From assembly GCA_028287395.1 (NCBI GenBank), contig JAQBPR010000104.1, positions 1 to 64,000 of the forward strand: DNA of 64,000 bases, read 5' to 3'. Source of the stretch: Bacilli bacterium (GTDB lineage Bacteria; Bacillota; Bacilli; Paenibacillales; NBRC-103111). Below are positions 21,169-31,528 of this stretch, in pieces. Made by a program: the position numbers and the translations under genes. Under the pieces are notes generated by a model. The model had not been told where the DNA came from. It ran no database searches and was given only the letters and a program-made list of their open reading frames with translations. Each line of letters starts with the position of its first letter. Position 1 is the stretch's first letter.

Positions 21169-21373
21169 ATATGACACCCCCTCTATAAGCTTTCGGAGAA
21201 AACCTTGACGTTCGTAAAACATACTATAACATAATATCACAGTAAAAGAACGTGCGTCAACATTAGAAATAATGAAAATAGATTTATTATTCATTTTGAA
21301 TATAGTACAATGAAGATTATTGAAGTCAAACATATTCATATTATCGTGCAAGATGGACATGTTGCTCTTTGAT

Positions 21374-23083
21374 ATGGAAGGGGAAATTATTCTGAGGAAG
21401 CGCTTCAATTCTATAGATGGTTTTGATTTTTATCAAATGATATTAGCAGGCTCACGTCAGATAAACGAAAATGCTGAGCGTGTAAATGGATTGAATGTAT
21501 TTCCTGTACCAGATGGAGATACAGGTACGAATATGAATTTAACGATGACCTCAGGACTTGAGGAATTGAGGAAGAAACAGACAGATCATATAGGCTATGC
21601 AGCCGATGCTTTCTCTAAAGGCTTATTAATGGGAGCGAGAGGTAATTCGGGTGTTATTTTATCGCAGTTATTTAGCGGCTTTGCCAAATCCGTTCATGAA
21701 TGTAAAGAAATCAGTACGCAGCAATTTGCAGCAGCGCTTCAGCAAGGGGTGGATATGGCTTATAAAGCGGTGGTTAAGCCTGTAGAAGGGACCATTCTTA
21801 CTGTATCCAAAGAGGCTGCCAAATATGCTGTAGTGCAAGCACGTCGAACAAATGATCTTGAAGAACTGATGCGAGATGTTTTGCTGCAGAGCAAGCTAGC
21901 GTTGGCTAAAACGCCGGATTTGCTTCCAATATTGAAACAGGTTGGAGTCGTTGATGCGGGTGGACAAGGATTAGTGCACATTTATGAAGGGTTTTTAAAT
22001 GTTTTATCAGATGAGAATACTGACTTTGCTGTACCCTTGCCATTTCATGCTCCAAGTTATGTGAAAAGTGTTCAGTCGCAATTAAATAACGAATCGATCG
22101 AATACGGTTATTGCACTGAGTTTTTAATTAAATTAAATGCTGCGAATGGGAAGGAAACCGCTTTTAAAGAAGCGCATTTCCGCCAAGACTTGTCAAGGTT
22201 TGGAGATTCTTTACTTGTAGCTGCTGACGAGGACTTAGTTAAAGTACACATTCACGCGGAGTATCCTGGCGAAGTGATGAATCATGCGATGAAGTATGGA
22301 GAGCTGATAAACATTAAGATTGAAAATATGCGAGAACAGCATGCACACATTTTGGAGAATGACGAGGATAGTACGCATGTAAAACCATTGACTTCAAATT
22401 CATCTTCAATGGATAAAATAGAAAAAGCTTACGGCTTTGTTGTTGTTGGCGCAGGAGACGGTATTGCTGCGATTTTTCGCAGTTTAGGCGTTGATGTTGT
22501 TTTATTTGGCGGACAAACCATGAATCCAAGCACGGAGGATATTGTGCATGCGATCAAGCAGGCTGCGGCGAAAACCGTATTTGTTTTCCCCAACAATTCG
22601 AATATTATTTTAACAGCTCAACAAGCCAAAAAATTGTATTCGGATCAAGAAGTCATTGTTATCCCTTCGAAGACGATTCCTCAAGGCTTGAGTGCGATGA
22701 TGGCTTTTCAAAAAAATACGGATGTGAGCACGAATACCGAAACGATGATGTCTGCTTTAACGAAAGTCGAATCGGGACAAGTTACACATGCGGTGCGTGA
22801 TTCCGATCTGGAAGGTCTCACGATTAAAAAAGACGATTTTCTGGGCATTCATAATAATCAAATTGTCATTTCAAATCATGATTTAATCGACGTCTGTAAA
22901 GCTTTGTTGGCACTTATGATGGACAGAGCCGGGGACATTGTGACAATTTTGACAGGCAAGGATGCGTCCGCAAAACAAACCGATGAATTGGTAAGCTTTA
23001 TTCGCTCCGGCTATTCTCAGTGGGAAGTTGAAGTTTGTTCGGGTGATCAACCGCTGTATCCTTACATTTTTTCAGTAGTGTAA
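21374..23083 (+). CDS. DhaL/DegV-domain protein, YloV/FakA-like fatty acid kinase subunit; start uncertain (21374 ATG or 21392 CTG)
   Basis: [37 protein letters not shown] lies 8 nt upstream of CTG 21392. Confidence 0.88.
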   Translation: MEGEIILRKRFNSIDGFDFYQMILAGSRQINENAERVNGLNVFPVPDGDTGTNMNLTMTSGLEELRKKQTDHIGYAADAFSKGLLMGARGNSGVILSQLFSGFAKSVHECKEISTQQFAAALQQGVDMAYKAVVKPVEGTILTVSKEAAKYAVVQARRTNDLEELMRDVLLQSKLALAKTPDLLPILKQVGVVDAGGQGLVHIYEGFLNVLSDENTDFAVPLPFHAPSYVKSVQSQLNNESIEYGYCTEFLIKLNAANGKETAFKEAHFRQDLSRFGDSLLVAADEDLVKVHIHAEYPGEVMNHAMKYGELINIKIENMREQHAHILENDEDSTHVKPLTSNSSSMDKIEKAYGFVVVGAGDGIAAIFRSLGVDVVLFGGQTMNPSTEDIVHAIKQAAAKTVFVFPNNSNIILTAQQAKKLYSDQEVIVIPSKTIPQGLSAMMAFQKNTDVSTNTETMMSALTKVESGQVTHAVRDSDLEGLTIKKDDFLGIHNNQIVISNHDLIDVCKALLALMMDRAGDIVTILTGKDASAKQTDELVSFIRSGYSQWEVEVCSGDQPLYPYIFSVV

Positions 23084-23113
23084 CGTAATTAAATTTAATT
23101 TGAGGTGAGCTTG

Positions 23114-23968
23114 ATGGGAAAGGTTCGGCTTGTAACAGACAGTACAGCAGATATTCCGGAAGAAGTTTGTTTGGCTTTAGGTATTGAAGTTGTACCTCTA
23201 AAGGTTCATTTCGGAACGGATACTTACAGAGACGGAGTGACTCTTCGTGCTGAGCAATTTTATGAATTGCTCTCTAAGTCTCCAGTGATACCCACTACCT
23301 CACAGCCTTCTCCAGTCGATTTTTTGGAAATTTATAAAAAGCTTCTAATCGAACCGGATGTGCAGATTATTTCGATTCATTTATCTTCAGCGTTAAGTGG
23401 AACGTATCAATCTGCTGTATTAGCTAAATCATTATTGAACGATAGCGCAGATATTACAACGATTGATTCGAAATCAGCTTCCTATGGTATGGGAGGGTGG
23501 GTTGTTGCAGCAGCAGAAGCGGCAAAGCAAGGGAAAAGCAAAGAAGAGTGTTTAGCACTCATCCAGCGGTTCAGTGAACAATCGCAATTATACTTTTTAG
23601 TGGATACCTTAGAATTTATGCAAAAAGGCGGTCGCATTGGTAAAGCCGCTGCTCTTATTGGATCGCTGCTAAAAATTAAACCGATCCTAAGTATAGATAA
23701 AGACGGTGAAGCATATTCGGTGGAAAAGGTAAGAGGGCAAAATGCGGCGGTACTTCGTATAATAGAACTCTTTAAGCAAAAAGAGATAGCTGTACATGAG
23801 GTTCGCGTGATGATTGCGCACTCGAATGTGCTTGAAATGGCAGAACGGTTTGGATTATTGATGCAGGAAAACTTTAAAATACATTCGTTATCTTATACCG
23901 TTCTTGGTCCGGTCATTGGAACACATGTTGGTCCCGGTACTGTTGCGGTAATTATGCAGCCGGTGTAA
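23114..23968 (+). CDS. DegV family fatty-acid-binding protein
   Basis: VRLVTDSTADIPEEV, TSQPSPVDF, HLSSALSGTYQSA. Confidence 0.92.
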   Translation: MGKVRLVTDSTADIPEEVCLALGIEVVPLKVHFGTDTYRDGVTLRAEQFYELLSKSPVIPTTSQPSPVDFLEIYKKLLIEPDVQIISIHLSSALSGTYQSAVLAKSLLNDSADITTIDSKSASYGMGGWVVAAAEAAKQGKSKEECLALIQRFSEQSQLYFLVDTLEFMQKGGRIGKAAALIGSLLKIKPILSIDKDGEAYSVEKVRGQNAAVLRIIELFKQKEIAVHEVRVMIAHSNVLEMAERFGLLMQENFKIHSLSYTVLGPVIGTHVGPGTVAVIMQPV

Positions 23969-23969
23969 T

Positions 23970-26021
23970 ATGGTTGATTTACATCTTATCCCAGTGCAAA
24001 ATGTGCGTGGAATTGGGGCGCAAAAAGCAGAAGAACTCCATTCCATAGGCATTCAAACGGTATCGCAGCTTTTGGACTATTTTCCGTTTCGCTATGAGGA
24101 CTATCGACTTCGTGATTTGACTGAAGTAAAAAACGGCGAAAAAATTACCATTCAAGGCACGATCTATAGTGAACCGCTTTTACAAATGATGGGACGAACT
24201 AAGTCGCGGATGACCTGTAAAGTGGTGGTTGAGCGTTTTTTTGTTACGGCTGTGTGGTTTAATCGTCACTTTCTCAAGGAAAAATTAAAAACAGGACAAG
24301 ATATTGTATTGACCGGCAAATGGGACCAAGGAAGACAGCATCTTACCGTTTCTGAATCTGAATTTCCTGGCCAGGGCTATACGCGAACAGGGACCCTGCA
24401 GCCTGTATATTCTTTAGCAGCACCAATGACACAACAATGGCTGCGCAAAACGATGAAACAAGCGTTGACGCAATTTGGTGAAATGATAGCAGAGAATTTA
24501 CCGCTTGAAATAATTGAAAAATATAGATTTTTAACGAGAAGACAAGCCATTGCACTTATTCATCATCCGCTTGACGTTATTGAAGGTCAAAAAGCACGGC
24601 TGCGAATCGTTTACGAAGAATTCTTCTTTTTCCAGCTGAAGATCCAAGCTTATCGAGCTTTGTCGCGAAGTAAAGCAGACGGTGCGGCACATGCCATTGA
24701 TTCGCCCGCAATGCGAGGATTCGTTCGAGCATTGCCGTTTACGTTGACAAATTCACAGAAAAATGTGATTGGAGAAATTGCGCGTGATTTGCAGCAGCCT
24801 TACTGCATGAACCGTCTCCTACAAGGAGATGTTGGCTCTGGTAAAACGATTGTTGCAGCGGTTGCGCTTTTCGCTGTCGTCAAGACGGGATGTCAGGGGG
24901 CGATTATGGCACCCACAGAAATTTTGGCTGAGCAGCACTATCGCTCTTTACAGCGTTTATTTGAGCCGTATGGCATTCGGGTAGGTTTGCTTACAGGAAG
25001 CTTAACGGAGCGGCAGCGTCGCGAGTTCATTGCTTCCATACAGTCTAGTGCCATTGATGTGGTAGTGGGTACACATGCATTGATACAAGAAGATGTATTT
25101 TTTCATAAGCTGGGGATTGTGGTTATTGATGAGCAGCATCGTTTTGGAGTACAGCAACGCAGTGTTTTGCGGCGTAAAGGTTTGCATCCTGACGTTTTAA
25201 CGATGACAGCTACGCCGATTCCACGTACATTAGCGATCACAGCTTACGGTGATATGGATGTATCGACATTGCGTGAACTGCCCAAGGGTCGTAAACCCAT
25301 CCGCACCTATGCGGTGAATCACAATATGCTGGAGCGTGTGCTTGGTTTTATTGAACGCGAGGTGCTGCAAAAAAGGCAAGCCTACGTCATCTGTCCGTTA
25401 ATTGAAGAATCGGAGAAGTTGGACGTACAAAACGCACTTGATTTACATGCGCAGCTGCAGCAGCACTTTCCTCAATTTCGCGTTGGTTTACTCCATGGTA
25501 GACTGTCTTCGTCAGATAAAGATCAAGCGATGCGAGATTTTAGCGAGAATCGGACTCAGGTGTTGGTTTCTACTACCGTTGTAGAGGTAGGAGTGGATGT
25601 GCCCAATGCGACAATTATGGTCATTTATGATGCGCACCGTTTTGGTCTTTCTCAGCTGCATCAATTGCGAGGACGTGTTGGTCGCGGAGAGCATCCTTCT
25701 TTTTGTGTGCTCATTGCAGACCCTAAAAATGAAGTTGGCAAAGAGCGTCTTCGCGTCATGACGGAGACGAACGATGGTTTTGAAATCGCACGACGGGACT
25801 TGGAATTAAGAGGCCCAGGAGATTACTTTGGTACGAAGCAAAGCGGTTTGCCTGATTTTAGACTTGCTGACCTTGTTAGTGATTTTGCGACGTTAGAATT
25901 GGCGCGAGATGATGTCTCAGATCTACTCTCGCGTGAGGATTTTTGGACTTCCTTGGTTTACCTGCCCTTGCGCGAATATTTACTTCGAGAGCATATTTTT
26001 TCTGAAGATTTGTTAGATTGA
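23970..26021 (+). CDS. recG: ATP-dependent DNA helicase RecG
   Basis: LLQGDVGSGKTIVA, DEQHRFGVQQR, MTATPIPRTLA, QLRGRVGRG. Confidence 0.96.
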   Translation: MVDLHLIPVQNVRGIGAQKAEELHSIGIQTVSQLLDYFPFRYEDYRLRDLTEVKNGEKITIQGTIYSEPLLQMMGRTKSRMTCKVVVERFFVTAVWFNRHFLKEKLKTGQDIVLTGKWDQGRQHLTVSESEFPGQGYTRTGTLQPVYSLAAPMTQQWLRKTMKQALTQFGEMIAENLPLEIIEKYRFLTRRQAIALIHHPLDVIEGQKARLRIVYEEFFFFQLKIQAYRALSRSKADGAAHAIDSPAMRGFVRALPFTLTNSQKNVIGEIARDLQQPYCMNRLLQGDVGSGKTIVAAVALFAVVKTGCQGAIMAPTEILAEQHYRSLQRLFEPYGIRVGLLTGSLTERQRREFIASIQSSAIDVVVGTHALIQEDVFFHKLGIVVIDEQHRFGVQQRSVLRRKGLHPDVLTMTATPIPRTLAITAYGDMDVSTLRELPKGRKPIRTYAVNHNMLERVLGFIEREVLQKRQAYVICPLIEESEKLDVQNALDLHAQLQQHFPQFRVGLLHGRLSSSDKDQAMRDFSENRTQVLVSTTVVEVGVDVPNATIMVIYDAHRFGLSQLHQLRGRVGRGEHPSFCVLIADPKNEVGKERLRVMTETNDGFEIARRDLELRGPGDYFGTKQSGLPDFRLADLVSDFATLELARDDVSDLLSREDFWTSLVYLPLREYLLREHIFSEDLLD

Positions 26022-26056
26022 TTTCATGATTGAAGTATCATGTACAGGCTGCACCT

Positions 26057-26065
26057 CATATACTA
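26057..26065 (+). promoter_or_regulatory. Possible late-sporulation (sigma-K-like) -10 element CATATACTA
   Basis: Matches CATANNNTA upstream of SpoVIF-like ORF; -35 not convincing. Confidence 0.35.
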
Positions 26066-26093
26066 TGTAATGGTTTTTATGGAGGTGTAAAGA

Positions 26094-26381
26094 GTGGACT
26101 ATGAAAATTACGGCATTGATCGTGCTTTTGTAGAAAGAGTGAAGTTAAAGCTGAAAAATCCACAAATCAAAATGCGTGTGCAAATGATTTTAAATGGGCT
26201 AACCAAAGATGACCTGCAGGATCGTCAGAAAATGAACCGCTTACTTGGGAAAATTTCTAAAGTTATGAGTGAAAAGATCTCTGACCGAATGACAGAGAAT
26301 ATACTTAATTTTGTCATAGCGCAAAAAATAGATCCCAACAACACATTTCATTTAATCAAATTATGGGGAATGTTTCGCTAA
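26094..26381 (+). CDS. Stage VI sporulation protein F-like protein (paralog 1)
   Basis: Spacing of RVQMILNG...LLGKISKVMSEKISD...KIDPNNTFHLIKLWG matches the paralog at 60431. Confidence 0.65.
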   Translation: MDYENYGIDRAFVERVKLKLKNPQIKMRVQMILNGLTKDDLQDRQKMNRLLGKISKVMSEKISDRMTENILNFVIAQKIDPNNTFHLIKLWGMFR

Positions 26382-26404
26382 AACGTCCGAAAGGGCGTTT
26401 TTTC
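26382..26404 (+). terminator. Terminator after SpoVIF-like gene
   Basis: AACGTCC-GAAA-GGGCGTT-TTTT. Confidence 0.75.
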
Positions 26405-26522
26405 TTGTGAAATTAGATCCCGTAGTTGAGAGTTGTTCTACATAGTGTGCTTCCTTTTGGGGCATGATATGCCTGTTGAAACATCTTTGTTAACTCAAAA
26501 TGTTCTTAAAAGGAGGATTTAG

Positions 26523-27020
26523 ATGACAGAGCATCCCATTCAAGGCCTAATGAAAACTGCTATGGAAAATATTAAAGAAATGGTCGATGTAAACACTATT
26601 GTCGGTGATCCAGTTGAGACTCCGGATGGCAGTGTGATTTTACCCATATCCAAGGTAGGATTTGGATTTGCTGCTGGAGGCAGTGAGTTTCTTGGTGAAG
26701 CGGAACAAGATCCATCAAGTAAAAACGATGCGAAAAATGCCATGGTTTCATTGCCATTTGGCGGCGGGAGTGGCGGAGGTGTATCGATTACACCGATTGC
26801 CTTTTTGGTAGTCAATTCTCAAGGAGTTAAAGTGGTTCCATTAGATAATCAAACGCATCTATATGAGCGTTTAATTGATTCCGCTCCGCAAGTATTCGAT
26901 AAAATACAAAGCTTACTAAAGGGCGGTAAAGGGAATATGTCAACTGGCATGTCTGGGAATACTGCGGTTTCCGGCACTGGTATGCCCAATACTATGGCAG
27001 CACCGAACACGAACGTCTAA
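26523..27020 (+). CDS. gerW: GerW (YtfJ) family sporulation/germination protein
   Basis: HPIQGLMKTAMENIKEMVDVNTIVGDPVETPDGSVILPISKVGFGFAAGGSEF. Confidence 0.92.
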   Translation: MTEHPIQGLMKTAMENIKEMVDVNTIVGDPVETPDGSVILPISKVGFGFAAGGSEFLGEAEQDPSSKNDAKNAMVSLPFGGGSGGGVSITPIAFLVVNSQGVKVVPLDNQTHLYERLIDSAPQVFDKIQSLLKGGKGNMSTGMSGNTAVSGTGMPNTMAAPNTNV

Positions 27021-27037
27021 TGTATTAAACCTCAGGG

Positions 27038-27081
27038 GATGTTCTTTAAGTAGTTAATCTACTTTAAGGACATCTTTTTTT
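27038..27081 (+). terminator. Terminator after gerW
   Basis: GATGTTCTTTAAGTAG-TTAAT-CTACTTTAAGGACATC then T7. Confidence 0.8.
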
Positions 27082-27144
27082 CATTGCTCTTTTTGATCGT
27101 ATCTTTTATAGTAAAGTTAATTATATCAACGGGTGAGGTTATAT

Positions 27145-28230
27145 ATGCGGTTATTACCAACTAAGCAATGCCAAACGGGAATGCGTTTGGGAAAGGTAAT
27201 TTATAATGAAGATGGCATTATTCTTTTAGGAGTGAATGTTGCCTTAACGGATCCTTTAATTAATCGGCTTGTGCAATTAGGAATTGATTATCTTTATATT
27301 CAAGATCCGAATACGGATGATGTTATAATTGAATCACCACTTTCTGATCAAACGCGGTTTAAGGCCATTACTGAGATTCGCAATAATTTCCGTTCCCTAA
27401 TGGAGCAATCGTCAAGTAAACAAGTTTTTAAAAATCCGACTTTAGGCAAGTCATTTAACAATGTACTTCACATGATCATTGATGATCTAAACGAGCATCC
27501 AGACGCGCTGATTATGCTAACGGATATCCATGTCATGAAGAATTACCTGTATAATCATTCTTTAAATGTTGCCGTGGTTGTCTTATCTTTGGGGATTACA
27601 CATGGTTATTCGCGCAAGGATTTATTTACACTAGGTCTAGGAGCCATTTTGCATGATATCGGAAAAACGAAGATTAACGCTGAACTGTTAACTAAAAATC
27701 GGGTTTTTACGCCTGATGAGTACAATGAGATGCAAAAGCATACCACATTAGGCTACCAAATTTTAAAAGAGGAAGCCAATATCCCGCTTCTATCAGCGCA
27801 CTGTGCATTTCAGCATCATGAACGGGTGAACGGAACGGGTTATCCAAGGGGAATAAAAGGGGATGAAATTCACGAATTTGCCAAATGGATTGCGATTGCC
27901 GACAGTTACGACGCAATGACTAATCATCGTCCTTACCGCGCTGCTATGCTTCCGCATGAAGCGATGGAGGTATTATATGGCTGTTCAGGCACACTTTATG
28001 ATCGTAAAATGGTAGCGATGTTCCGTGATAATGTAGCGATTTATCCACTAGGATTAACGGTCAAGTTGAACACAGGTGAAAAAGGTGTTGTGACAAAAAT
28101 CAATCCAAACTATCCGCAGCGCCCGATTATTCGTGTCTTTGCCAATGCAGACGGTGATAAGAGCGAGCCCTATGAAATTGATTTGTCACAAAAATTAATG
28201 CTGATGATTGAGCAAGTAAATACGCAATAG
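27145..28230 (+). CDS. HD-GYP domain phosphodiesterase
   Basis: LGAILHDIGKTKI and HHERVNGTGYPRGIKGDEI motifs. Confidence 0.9.
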   Translation: MRLLPTKQCQTGMRLGKVIYNEDGIILLGVNVALTDPLINRLVQLGIDYLYIQDPNTDDVIIESPLSDQTRFKAITEIRNNFRSLMEQSSSKQVFKNPTLGKSFNNVLHMIIDDLNEHPDALIMLTDIHVMKNYLYNHSLNVAVVVLSLGITHGYSRKDLFTLGLGAILHDIGKTKINAELLTKNRVFTPDEYNEMQKHTTLGYQILKEEANIPLLSAHCAFQHHERVNGTGYPRGIKGDEIHEFAKWIAIADSYDAMTNHRPYRAAMLPHEAMEVLYGCSGTLYDRKMVAMFRDNVAIYPLGLTVKLNTGEKGVVTKINPNYPQRPIIRVFANADGDKSEPYEIDLSQKLMLMIEQVNTQ

Positions 28231-28238
28231 TAAAGCAC

Positions 28239-28276
28239 ATTCATTACGCAACATAGCTATACTTTTTGAACACACT
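28239..28276 (+). repeat. MITE-like family copy 2 (right half only)
   Basis: ATTCATTACGCAACATAGCTATACTTTTTGAACACACT, 37/38 identical to 7153-7190. Confidence 0.7.
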
Positions 28277-28392
28277 ATAAGTAACATTTTTGCCTTCATA
28301 ATAGAAGTCAGCTCTTTAATAGGACATGTTCTGAATTGGAAAAGCATATACATGTACAAACATGTGCTTTAACAAGCGTTCGGAGGGTACCT

Positions 28393-29493
28393 ATGAAAAG
28401 GGCTTTTTTGTTGTTCAGTTGTTTGCTTATAAGCAGCTTTAGCTTTCTTGCATTTTCATACAACGTTGACGCCGATTCTGGAGTCGTTAAAACGCATGCG
28501 GAAGCTGCCGCTTTAATTGATGTGACTTCAGGCAAAATATTATACAGCTATCAAGGTGATAAGCAAATGAGAATTGCCAGTTTAACCAAAATTATGACAG
28601 CTATCGTTGCGATTGAGGCGGGGAAGCTAACGGATCAGGTTAAAGTAAGTAAAAATGCCGCAGGAAAAGAAGGTTCCTCGATTTATTTGAAGCAAAATGA
28701 ACAAATGAGCTTAAATAATATGCTTTATGGATTAATGCTGCGCTCCGGCAACGATGCGGCAACAGCTATTGCCGAGCACGTTGGTGGTTCTCTGGATGGC
28801 TTTATTTACTTAATGAATGAAAAAGCGCAAATGCTTGGGATGGATCATTCTCATTTTATGAACCCTCACGGCTTGGATGGTAAAGAGCATTATTCCACTG
28901 CCCGCGATATGGCGGTTTTATCAGCCTATGCGCTGCGCAATGCTGTGTTTCGAGAAATTGTCAAAACTAAAATTAAAAAAGTTCCCAATCCGAATGAAGC
29001 TTGGAGCTATGTGTGGCCCAATAAAAATAAAATGCTTTCACTTTATCCAAACTCGGATGGGGTGAAAACAGGCTATACGAAATTGGCCAATCGGTGTCTG
29101 GTTTCTTCGGCTACACGCGGGGGTCAACAGCTGGCAGTAGTAACCTTAAACGATTCGGATGATTGGGCGGATCATAGTAAATTATTAGATTATGGATTTA
29201 AGCATTTTCCGCTTAAGCAATTGGTTGATAAAGGAGAGCGAATGCCGAATGGCATGCTGACAAGCAAGTCTTTTTCCTATCCGCTTACTGCGGAAGAAAG
29301 TCAAAAGCTAACTAAACAAGTAAAGCTCGAAAATGATCATTCGTTATCTTTTCGCTTAAAAATTTTGGGGCAATTAACTTTTTATATCGAGGGTCAAGAA
29401 ATTGGTAAGGTTCCTCTGGTTGCGGAAAATTCAATACAAACGGGTTTTATACAGCATCTCCATTCCTTCATTTACGCTTTATTTGTCATTTGA
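28393..29493 (+). CDS. dacB: D-alanyl-D-alanine carboxypeptidase (sporulation, DacB type)
   Basis: SLTKIMTA (SxxK), SGNDAA, KTGYT; signal peptide at MKRAFLLFSCLL; GGAGGG RBS before 28393; followed by spmAB. Confidence 0.93.
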   Translation: MKRAFLLFSCLLISSFSFLAFSYNVDADSGVVKTHAEAAALIDVTSGKILYSYQGDKQMRIASLTKIMTAIVAIEAGKLTDQVKVSKNAAGKEGSSIYLKQNEQMSLNNMLYGLMLRSGNDAATAIAEHVGGSLDGFIYLMNEKAQMLGMDHSHFMNPHGLDGKEHYSTARDMAVLSAYALRNAVFREIVKTKIKKVPNPNEAWSYVWPNKNKMLSLYPNSDGVKTGYTKLANRCLVSSATRGGQQLAVVTLNDSDDWADHSKLLDYGFKHFPLKQLVDKGERMPNGMLTSKSFSYPLTAEESQKLTKQVKLENDHSLSFRLKILGQLTFYIEGQEIGKVPLVAENSIQTGFIQHLHSFIYALFVI

Positions 29494-29519
29494 AAATTTC
29501 GATTTAGGAGCTGGATATA

Positions 29520-30110
29520 ATGGTCAACTTGATTTGGTTGTTTTTAATCGTAGTCGGTTTTATTGTAGCTGCCATTCAGGGGCGGATTGAACTTGTCACA
29601 GAGGCGGTATTCGATGGCGCGAAAACAGGGGTTGCCGTTTGTTTCGGATTGATCAGCATTCTTGTTTTTTGGTTAGGCATTATGCGGATTGCCGAAGATG
29701 CGGGATTATTAAGCAAATTAGCCGTTTTATTGCGTCCTCTGGTTCGTTTTCTTTTTCCCAGTGTCCCTGCCAATCATCCAGCGATTGGATACATCATGTC
29801 GAATATGAGTGCCAATATTCTTGGATTAGGCAATGCGGCTACACCTATGGGTATTCGCGCCATGCAGGAGCTGCAGAAACTCAATTCAGATAAAGATATT
29901 GCAAGTCCTGCCATGTGTACTTTATTAGCTTTAAACACATCCAGCATTACGCTAATTCCAACCACGCTTATTGCCATTCGGATGAACTATCATTCGCTCA
30001 ATCCTGCAGAAATCGTGGGAACAACACTAATCGCAACTATTATCTCCACGGCAGCAGCGATTTTCGTAGATAAATGGTATCGAAGCAAATACGAAAAAAA
30101 TCTGCGTTAG
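29520..30110 (+). CDS. spmA: Spore maturation protein A
   Basis: Nucleoside-recognition-type membrane protein, NILGLGNAATPMGIRAM; order dacB-spmA-spmB. Confidence 0.93.
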   Translation: MVNLIWLFLIVVGFIVAAIQGRIELVTEAVFDGAKTGVAVCFGLISILVFWLGIMRIAEDAGLLSKLAVLLRPLVRFLFPSVPANHPAIGYIMSNMSANILGLGNAATPMGIRAMQELQKLNSDKDIASPAMCTLLALNTSSITLIPTTLIAIRMNYHSLNPAEIVGTTLIATIISTAAAIFVDKWYRSKYEKNLR

Positions 30111-30129
30111 AAAGGAGTAGAGCCATCCT

Positions 30130-30663
30130 GTGTACACTTTCGTTTCCACACTTTCTACGTGGGCCATTCCTCTGATGATTGTCTTTATTCCGCTTTATGC
30201 GGCTTATAAAAAAGTACCCACCTACGAATCCTTTGTTGAGGGAGCCAAAGACGGCTTTCAAACGGCGATTACGATTATGCCGCATCTTGTGGGGATGATG
30301 GTAGCCATTACCGTTTTTCGTGCTTCTGGAGCGATGGATTTGCTTGTTGGGTGGATGCACCCGGTACTTGAACACTTTGGAATACCTGGAGAAGTCTTGC
30401 CATTAGCCTTTCTAAGACCGATAACTGGCGCAGGATCTTTAGCTTTTACCGCAGATTTAATCAAACAATTCGGGCCCGATTCGCTGATAGGGAGAATCGC
30501 ATCAACGATTCAAGGCAGTACAGATACAACCTTATATGTACTTACGGTCTACTTCGGTGCTGTTGGGATACGAAAAGCGATGTATGCGTTAAAAGTAGGC
30601 CTGATCTCCGATGCCATCGGCTTTTTTGCTTCGGTTGCGATATGTTATTGGGTGTTTGCATAA
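30130..30663 (+). CDS. spmB: Spore maturation protein B
   Basis: LRPITGAGSLAFTADLIKQFGPDSLIGRIASTIQGSTDTTLYVLTVYFGAVG. Confidence 0.93.
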   Translation: MYTFVSTLSTWAIPLMIVFIPLYAAYKKVPTYESFVEGAKDGFQTAITIMPHLVGMMVAITVFRASGAMDLLVGWMHPVLEHFGIPGEVLPLAFLRPITGAGSLAFTADLIKQFGPDSLIGRIASTIQGSTDTTLYVLTVYFGAVGIRKAMYALKVGLISDAIGFFASVAICYWVFA

Positions 30664-30720
30664 CCTAACTTGTGATTTCCGAGCCAAATCGGTATCATAT
30701 GGTTAGAGGTGAAGTAATTA

Positions 30721-31473
30721 ATGGAAATGGAAAGATTACAGAAGGTTTTGGCGAATGCAGGTGTTGCTTCGCGAAGAAAATGCGAAGAAATTATCGTTGC
30801 AGGCCGTGTTGAAGTAAATGATGAAAAAGTGACCACGCTCGGAGTGAAAGTCGATCCGGTCAACGATATTATCAAGGTGGATGGCCGTGAAATTAACCGC
30901 CAAAATAAAATTTATTTATTAATGAATAAGCCAAAAGGGGTTATTACCAGCGCTGCAGATCCGGAAGGGCGTAAGGTCGTAACGGATTTAATTCACGGGA
31001 TTAAAGAAAGATTATATCCAGTCGGACGGTTGGATTACGATACGGAAGGCTTGCTATTGTTGACGAATGATGGCGATTTAGCACATCTGCTTACACATCC
31101 GAAGCATCATGTTCCGAAAACATATCATGCAACAGTTAAAGGGGTTCCGCACGGAACAATATTGGAAAAATTGAAAAATGGTGTCCAGCTTGATGATGGG
31201 ATTACAGCCCCAGCAGAGGTGGACTATTTTGATGTAAATCCAATAAAAAATGAATCGACCATTACCATTACGATTTATGAAGGCCGCAATCGCCAAGTAC
31301 GCCGAATGTTTGAAGCGGTTCAATTTCCCGTGATTCGATTAAAGCGTATTATGTTTGGACCACTTTTTTTAACTGGCGTGCCTCGAGGCAAATATCGTTA
31401 CTTAACCCCAAAGGAAGTCCAAAGCCTTATAGATTCTGCTTCCCAGTCACACAATGTTCGAAATAAGTCATAA
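30721..31473 (+). CDS. rluB: 23S rRNA pseudouridine synthase (RluB/RsuA family)
   Basis: S4 domain + GRLDYDTEGLLLLTNDGDLAH. Confidence 0.93.
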   Translation: MEMERLQKVLANAGVASRRKCEEIIVAGRVEVNDEKVTTLGVKVDPVNDIIKVDGREINRQNKIYLLMNKPKGVITSAADPEGRKVVTDLIHGIKERLYPVGRLDYDTEGLLLLTNDGDLAHLLTHPKHHVPKTYHATVKGVPHGTILEKLKNGVQLDDGITAPAEVDYFDVNPIKNESTITITIYEGRNRQVRRMFEAVQFPVIRLKRIMFGPLFLTGVPRGKYRYLTPKEVQSLIDSASQSHNVRNKS

Positions 31474-31528
31474 AAGAATACGCTAAAGTTCGTTATAATA
31501 AGGTTAGCAAAATTAAGGTTACGCGAAG

